From Pseudomonadota bacterium (GTDB lineage: Bacteria > Pseudomonadota > Alphaproteobacteria > Rhodospirillales > 2-02-FULL-58-16): a DNA stretch of 9,740 bases. Below the pieces are notes generated by a model, which was not told where the DNA came from, made no database searches, and worked only from the letters and a program-made list of their open reading frames with translations. The stretch is from assembly GCA_022567015.1 (NCBI GenBank), contig JADFHR010000120.1, forward strand, positions 1 through 9,740, given 5' to 3'. Every line of letters begins with the position of its first letter. Position 1 is the first letter of the stretch. Of this stretch, positions 7,364-9,740 are shown piece after piece. The translations under genes were made by a program, and so were the position numbers.

Positions 7364-7369
7364 CCCTCC
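7364..7369 (-). promoter_or_regulatory. Shine-Dalgarno for lptG
   Basis: The minus strand reads GGAGGG here, 9 nt before the GTG at 7354. It decides that non-ATG start: no ATG lies in frame nearby, and the resulting N-terminus (MRLSLTLSLYIGRHF) is the expected one for LptG. Confidence 0.75.
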
Positions 7370-7376
7370 GCAGGTT

Positions 7377-8495
7377 TCAGGTGGCCCCGGCCGCGGCCGG
7401 GGATGCGCGCCGCCTGGGCGACCGCACCATGACCAGGTACCCGGCGAGCACGGGGAAGATGGCGTTCACATACATCAACGGGACCAGTTCAAGGTTTCTC
7501 GCCACCATGTTCTCCAGGCCCAGGGTCGCCGCCTGGAGGCCGACGGCGATGCCCACGGCGAGAATCACGCGTCGCGTCAGGGGGCGGCCGCCGAACGCCC
7601 CCGACATCAGGCACGCCAGGCCGACCAAGGCAAAGGCCAGCGCCCGCAACGGGGAAACCAGGCGCCGGTGGCCCTCGACGGTGAACTTTCCGAAGTCCTT
7701 ACGGTTCAGGTTCTTGTCTTTGTCCAGGTTGAACAACTCCTCGAGCGTCCTTTCCCGGGCGTTCCGGTAGCGAATGATTCCTTCGTTTCCGGTCGCGCCG
7801 AAATCGAATATGTAGCGCTCGAAATACAAAATGGACAGTTGATGCGTTTCCTTGTCCACCTCCTGGCGGTTGCCGCGGAACATCATAACCCGGGACCCGT
7901 CCTCGGTTTGGGAGATGGCCCCCCGCTCGGCCATCAGGGTGACCGGTTTCTCGGCGTCGCGGTCGTCCTGGACCAGGATGCCGAGCAATTCCCCATCCTT
8001 CGTCCGCGCCCGCACATACACGGTGACGCCCGCGGAAAGGGTGTTGAACGCGCCCTCCTTGAGCAGGACACGCGAATAGTCGTAGCGCATGTCCCACCGC
8101 AGTTCGTGGAACGCCCGGGAAGACAGCGGCATAAGATAGAGATTGAGCCCGTACCCCGCCGCAACCACGATGAAGGCGAGGAAGAGAGCGGGTTTGGCCA
8201 GGGCGTGCTGACTCACGCCGGCGGCCCGCATGACCACCAGCTCGCGGTCGGTGACCAGCTTGGCGTAGATGAACACGATGACCATAAACAGCGCAATGGG
8301 CAGGATGACCGTCAGGAAATTGGGCAGCAACAATATGGTCAGGTAGATGAAATCCCCCACCGTCAAGCCGCGGTTGACGATCATCTCCACGAACCGCAGC
8401 GACTGCAACAACCAGATAATACAGGTCAGGCTCGCGGTGACGAGGACCATCCCCACCAAAAGTTGTCGCAGCACGTATCGGGTGAACGCGTTCAT
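7377..8495 (-). CDS. lptF: LPS export ABC transporter permease LptF
   Basis: LptF is the partner permease of LptG in the LptB2FG exporter of the inner membrane. The 372-residue product begins MNAFTRYVLRQLL, typical for the family. Membrane segments lie near 12-32, 53-77 and 101-122, followed by a periplasmic jellyroll (about 125-270) and segments near 281-299, 309-326 and 337-356. Diagnostic stretches are DRELVVMRAAGVS (83-95, coupling region), KEGAFNTL (146-153), EGHRRLVSPLRALAFAL (274-290) and a basic C-terminal tail. The ATG at 8495 gives the family N-terminus; there is no clear Shine-Dalgarno. It is the first recognisable gene of the minus-strand cluster, with a 257-bp divergent spacer upstream. 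In E. coli and many Alphaproteobacteria the divergent neighbour is pepA; here it is a methyltransferase-like gene. Confidence 0.95.
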   Translation of the reverse strand: MNAFTRYVLRQLLVGMVLVTASLTCIIWLLQSLRFVEMIVNRGLTVGDFIYLTILLLPNFLTVILPIALFMVIVFIYAKLVTDRELVVMRAAGVSQHALAKPALFLAFIVVAAGYGLNLYLMPLSSRAFHELRWDMRYDYSRVLLKEGAFNTLSAGVTVYVRARTKDGELLGILVQDDRDAEKPVTLMAERGAISQTEDGSRVMMFRGNRQEVDKETHQLSILYFERYIFDFGATGNEGIIRYRNARERTLEELFNLDKDKNLNRKDFGKFTVEGHRRLVSPLRALAFALVGLACLMSGAFGGRPLTRRVILAVGIAVGLQAATLGLENMVARNLELVPLMYVNAIFPVLAGYLVMVRSPRRRASPAAAGAT

Positions 8496-8752
8496 CGGCT
8501 GAGGTCCGGCTGGCCAAGTTTTTCGTCAGGGTGTGGGAAAAACGCTCGATAATCAAGGAATACCAGAGCGATCGGCCCTTCGCGGATTTTCGAGTATGGG
8601 TTTGATCCCCGATATCGCCGCGCCGGGGCGCCCGGGACGAGACCCTCGACCATTTTCATTCTGTCCGGCATAACGGTAATCATAAGGGTCCCAAGGTCAT
8701 ACCCGGCGGACCGGACCGCCGCCCGGGGCCGGCGGCGGCGGAGGACCATCCG
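8496..8752. promoter_or_regulatory. Divergent intergenic region lptF / methyltransferase gene
   Basis: This 257-bp spacer must carry promoters for both directions unless lptF is read from an unseen upstream minus-strand gene. On the plus strand a weak candidate is TCGACC (8646-8651) with CATAAC (8669-8674), spacer 17 bp, 4 of 6 matches each. I found no convincing minus-strand promoter for lptF. A 7-bp inverted repeat, GTTTTTC (8518-8524) and GAAAAAC (8537-8543), lies in what would be the lptF leader. GC-rich hairpins occupy 8704-8738. No tRNA, riboswitch or repeat element was recognised. Confidence 0.4.
8704..8745 (+). promoter_or_regulatory. Mutually exclusive GC hairpins next to a strong Shine-Dalgarno
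   Basis: CCGCCGCC (8716-8723) pairs perfectly with GGCGGCGG (8731-8738), 7-nt loop. The same segment can instead pair as CCGCCG (8716-8721) with CGGCGG (8704-8709), 6-nt loop. The Shine-Dalgarno GGAGGA (8740-8745) starts one base after the first hairpin, 7 nt before the ATG at 8753. A slipped pairing with 8734-8741 would cover its first two bases. The structures are plain in the sequence; a regulatory role is speculation, since GC-rich DNA forms such stems by chance. Confidence 0.4.
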
Positions 8753-9565
8753 ATGAAGCTGAGTACACGGCTGAAAATCATCAGGAAATTCCTGACCAGG
8801 AAGAACCCCTATATCGTCATTACCATCAGCCCGGCGGACATGATCAAGCCGCGGGACGGGGATTACGTCTATACCGAAGTCAGGAAAATATTCGATCGGA
8901 GATTGCCGGAGATTAAGAAAAATCTAGATACCCTAAGACAGTACAGCCTTGACGACAGTATCCGTGCCCGCCCGCCCCGCGAAGGCGCCGAAAGGGACCG
9001 GTCCGAGGGTCAGTTTTTCACCGGCATCGACGCCCGTGTCGCCTACGCCGTGGTGCGCCACCATAAACCCTCGAAAATCGTCGAAATCGGCAGCGGATAC
9101 AGCACCCACCTGCTGCGCATGGCGGCGCAGGATGCGCACATACAGACCAAAATCCTCTGCATCGACCCCAGGCCGCAAACGGACATCTCGTCGGTCGCCG
9201 ATGACATATACAAGGAAAACGTCGTCGACGTGGACCTGGGCGTGTTCGACACCCTCGCCGATGGCGACATCGTTTTTCTCGACGGCAGCCATCTTGCCTT
9301 CAACGGAACCGACGTGCCGCATTTCTTTTTGACGATTCTGCCGAGAATTCCGAAGGGTGTCTTTGTTCACATCCATGATATTATGTTGCCCTATGAATAC
9401 GACGAGCTTTTTACTTCGCGGTATTACAATGAACAATACCTTCTGGGGACATTGATTATAAACTCGCAGGACTGGGTGCCCTTCCTGCCGGTCTATTTCC
9501 TGGTCAGAAACGGAATGTTGGAGGCCGACGGAGACGGGGGGTCGTACTGGATGCGCAAAGGCTGA
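8753..9565 (+). CDS. Class I SAM-dependent methyltransferase-like protein (Methyltransf_24 type)
   Basis: The 270-residue protein starts at an ATG with an excellent GGAGGA 7 nt upstream. Residues about 105-215 have the class I methyltransferase fold: IVEIGSGYSTHLL (109-121, glycine-rich SAM loop), CIDPRP (136-141, acidic residue after strand 2), GDIVFLDGSH (171-180) and GVFVHIHDIMLPYEYD (202-217). The last two, with YNEQYLL and a closing GGSYWMRKG, are typical of a Methyltransf_24-like family often found among glycosyltransferase and surface-polysaccharide genes. There is no signal peptide or membrane segment, so it should be cytosolic. Substrate unknown; a sugar or nucleotide-sugar substrate is only a guess from family habits. 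The basic, lysine-rich N-terminus (about 1-60) is not recognised. Codons rare in the neighbouring operon (AGA, ATA, CTA) recur, suggesting a different origin. It is divergent from lptF and appears monocistronic within the window. Confidence 0.8.
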   Translation: MKLSTRLKIIRKFLTRKNPYIVITISPADMIKPRDGDYVYTEVRKIFDRRLPEIKKNLDTLRQYSLDDSIRARPPREGAERDRSEGQFFTGIDARVAYAVVRHHKPSKIVEIGSGYSTHLLRMAAQDAHIQTKILCIDPRPQTDISSVADDIYKENVVDVDLGVFDTLADGDIVFLDGSHLAFNGTDVPHFFLTILPRIPKGVFVHIHDIMLPYEYDELFTSRYYNEQYLLGTLIINSQDWVPFLPVYFLVRNGMLEADGDGGSYWMRKG

Positions 9566-9614
9566 GAGGCCGGCCGCCGCGCGAGCGCCCCGGCGGGAGG
9601 CCGCGAATCGGTTC

Positions 9615-9652
9615 TTATACCAAGGGTCGCTGATCATGACTCATAGAGATCG
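9615..9652 (+). repeat. Possible left end of an intergenic mobile or palindromic element
   Basis: The sequence changes after the GC-rich tail behind the methyltransferase stop. TTATACCAA (9615-9623) is followed by GGGTCGC, TGATCATGACTCATAGAG and then the arm of the large inverted repeat. A sharp TTATACC edge before a long palindrome resembles a MITE-like element. The matching TTGGTATAA would lie beyond the window and cannot be checked. No target duplication was identified. Confidence 0.25.
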
Positions 9653-9740
9653 CGTAGGCGGCTCGTCGGGCAGGAGGAAAGTTTCAGGCGATGCGGCGCA
9701 TCGTCGAAACTTTTCGACGCCCTCCGACGGGCCGCATACG
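9653..9740. repeat. 88-bp imperfect inverted repeat ending at the window edge; possible terminator
   Basis: Nested arms pair around about 9696. The outer arms are CGTA (9653-9656) with TACG (9737-9740), CGGC (9659-9662) with GCCG (9731-9734), and CGTCGG (9664-9669) with CCGACG (9724-9729). The inner arms are AAAGTTTC (9678-9685) with GAAACTTT (9706-9713), and CGATGC (9689-9694) with GCATCG (9698-9703), 3-nt loop GGC. The transcript would fold into a long hairpin. The inner part, followed by TTTT, could end transcription of the methyltransferase gene from 88 bp or more downstream of its stop. It may equally be a dispersed palindromic repeat; no protein-coding capacity was seen. Confidence 0.7.

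Noticed and set aside
6269..8552. Plus-strand open frames of about 390-400 codons opposite lptG and lptF
   Set aside because: They are rich in His, Gln, Arg and Gly, as expected from antisense of hydrophobic membrane-protein genes, and have no recognisable domain.
8492..8749. 85-codon minus-strand frame whose TGA overlaps the lptF ATG as ATGA
   Set aside because: The overlap is tempting as an operon signal, but the sequence is not recognised, starts in a run of arginines over the methyltransferase leader, and fills the region where the promoters must lie. Conservation in relatives would be needed to accept it.
8933..9637. Minus-strand open frame of 234 codons opposite the methyltransferase gene
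   Set aside because: The plus-strand frame has SAM-binding motifs and a strong ribosome-binding site; the antisense frame has none.
1..9740. CRISPR arrays, tRNA or rRNA genes, toxin-antitoxin or phage modules
   Set aside because: No regularly spaced direct repeats, cloverleaf-type sequences or matching protein families were seen; the window is mainly a housekeeping envelope operon.

Overview
The window reads as a GC-rich alphaproteobacterial chromosome segment, most likely Rhodospirillales or a close relative. The case rests on the protein sequences, the heavy G/C third-position bias with long shadow frames, and a gene order known from many Alphaproteobacteria. No database search was possible, so the taxonomy is inference.

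Layout: (1) At 165-815 (+) is a chimeric gene. Its first ~29 codons are the N-terminal strand of a YhaO/SbcD-type metallophosphoesterase. They run in frame into a Pro/Ala-rich linker and a good TonB C-terminal domain, with no membrane anchor. (2) From 8495 down to 838 (-) lies a compact six-gene cluster, lptF-lptG-lptD-surA-pdxA-ksgA. It converges on the chimeric gene with only 22 bp between the stops. (3) Divergent from lptF, after 257 bp, a class I SAM methyltransferase-like gene lies at 8753-9565 (+). (4) The last 175 bp are non-coding and hold an 88-bp imperfect inverted repeat that runs to the final base, preceded by TTATACCAA.

How the genes work together: LptF and LptG are the inner-membrane permease subunits of the LPS exporter (ATPase LptB and LptC must be encoded elsewhere). 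LptD is the outer-membrane translocon that receives the LPS. SurA is the periplasmic chaperone needed to fold LptD. PdxA (pyridoxal phosphate synthesis) and KsgA/RsmA (16S rRNA dimethylation) are the usual passengers of this operon. Spacing is tight (22, 6, 111, -1 and 8 bp). The one larger gap, lptD-surA, holds a possible internal promoter.

The core operon is ordinary, and I do not see a clearly new biological system. The points worth a second look are the in-frame phosphoesterase/TonB chimera (real fusion, deletion scar or assembly join), the terminal palindromic element, and the compositionally different methyltransferase gene where many relatives have pepA. The two ends of the window look the least stable or least reliably assembled.
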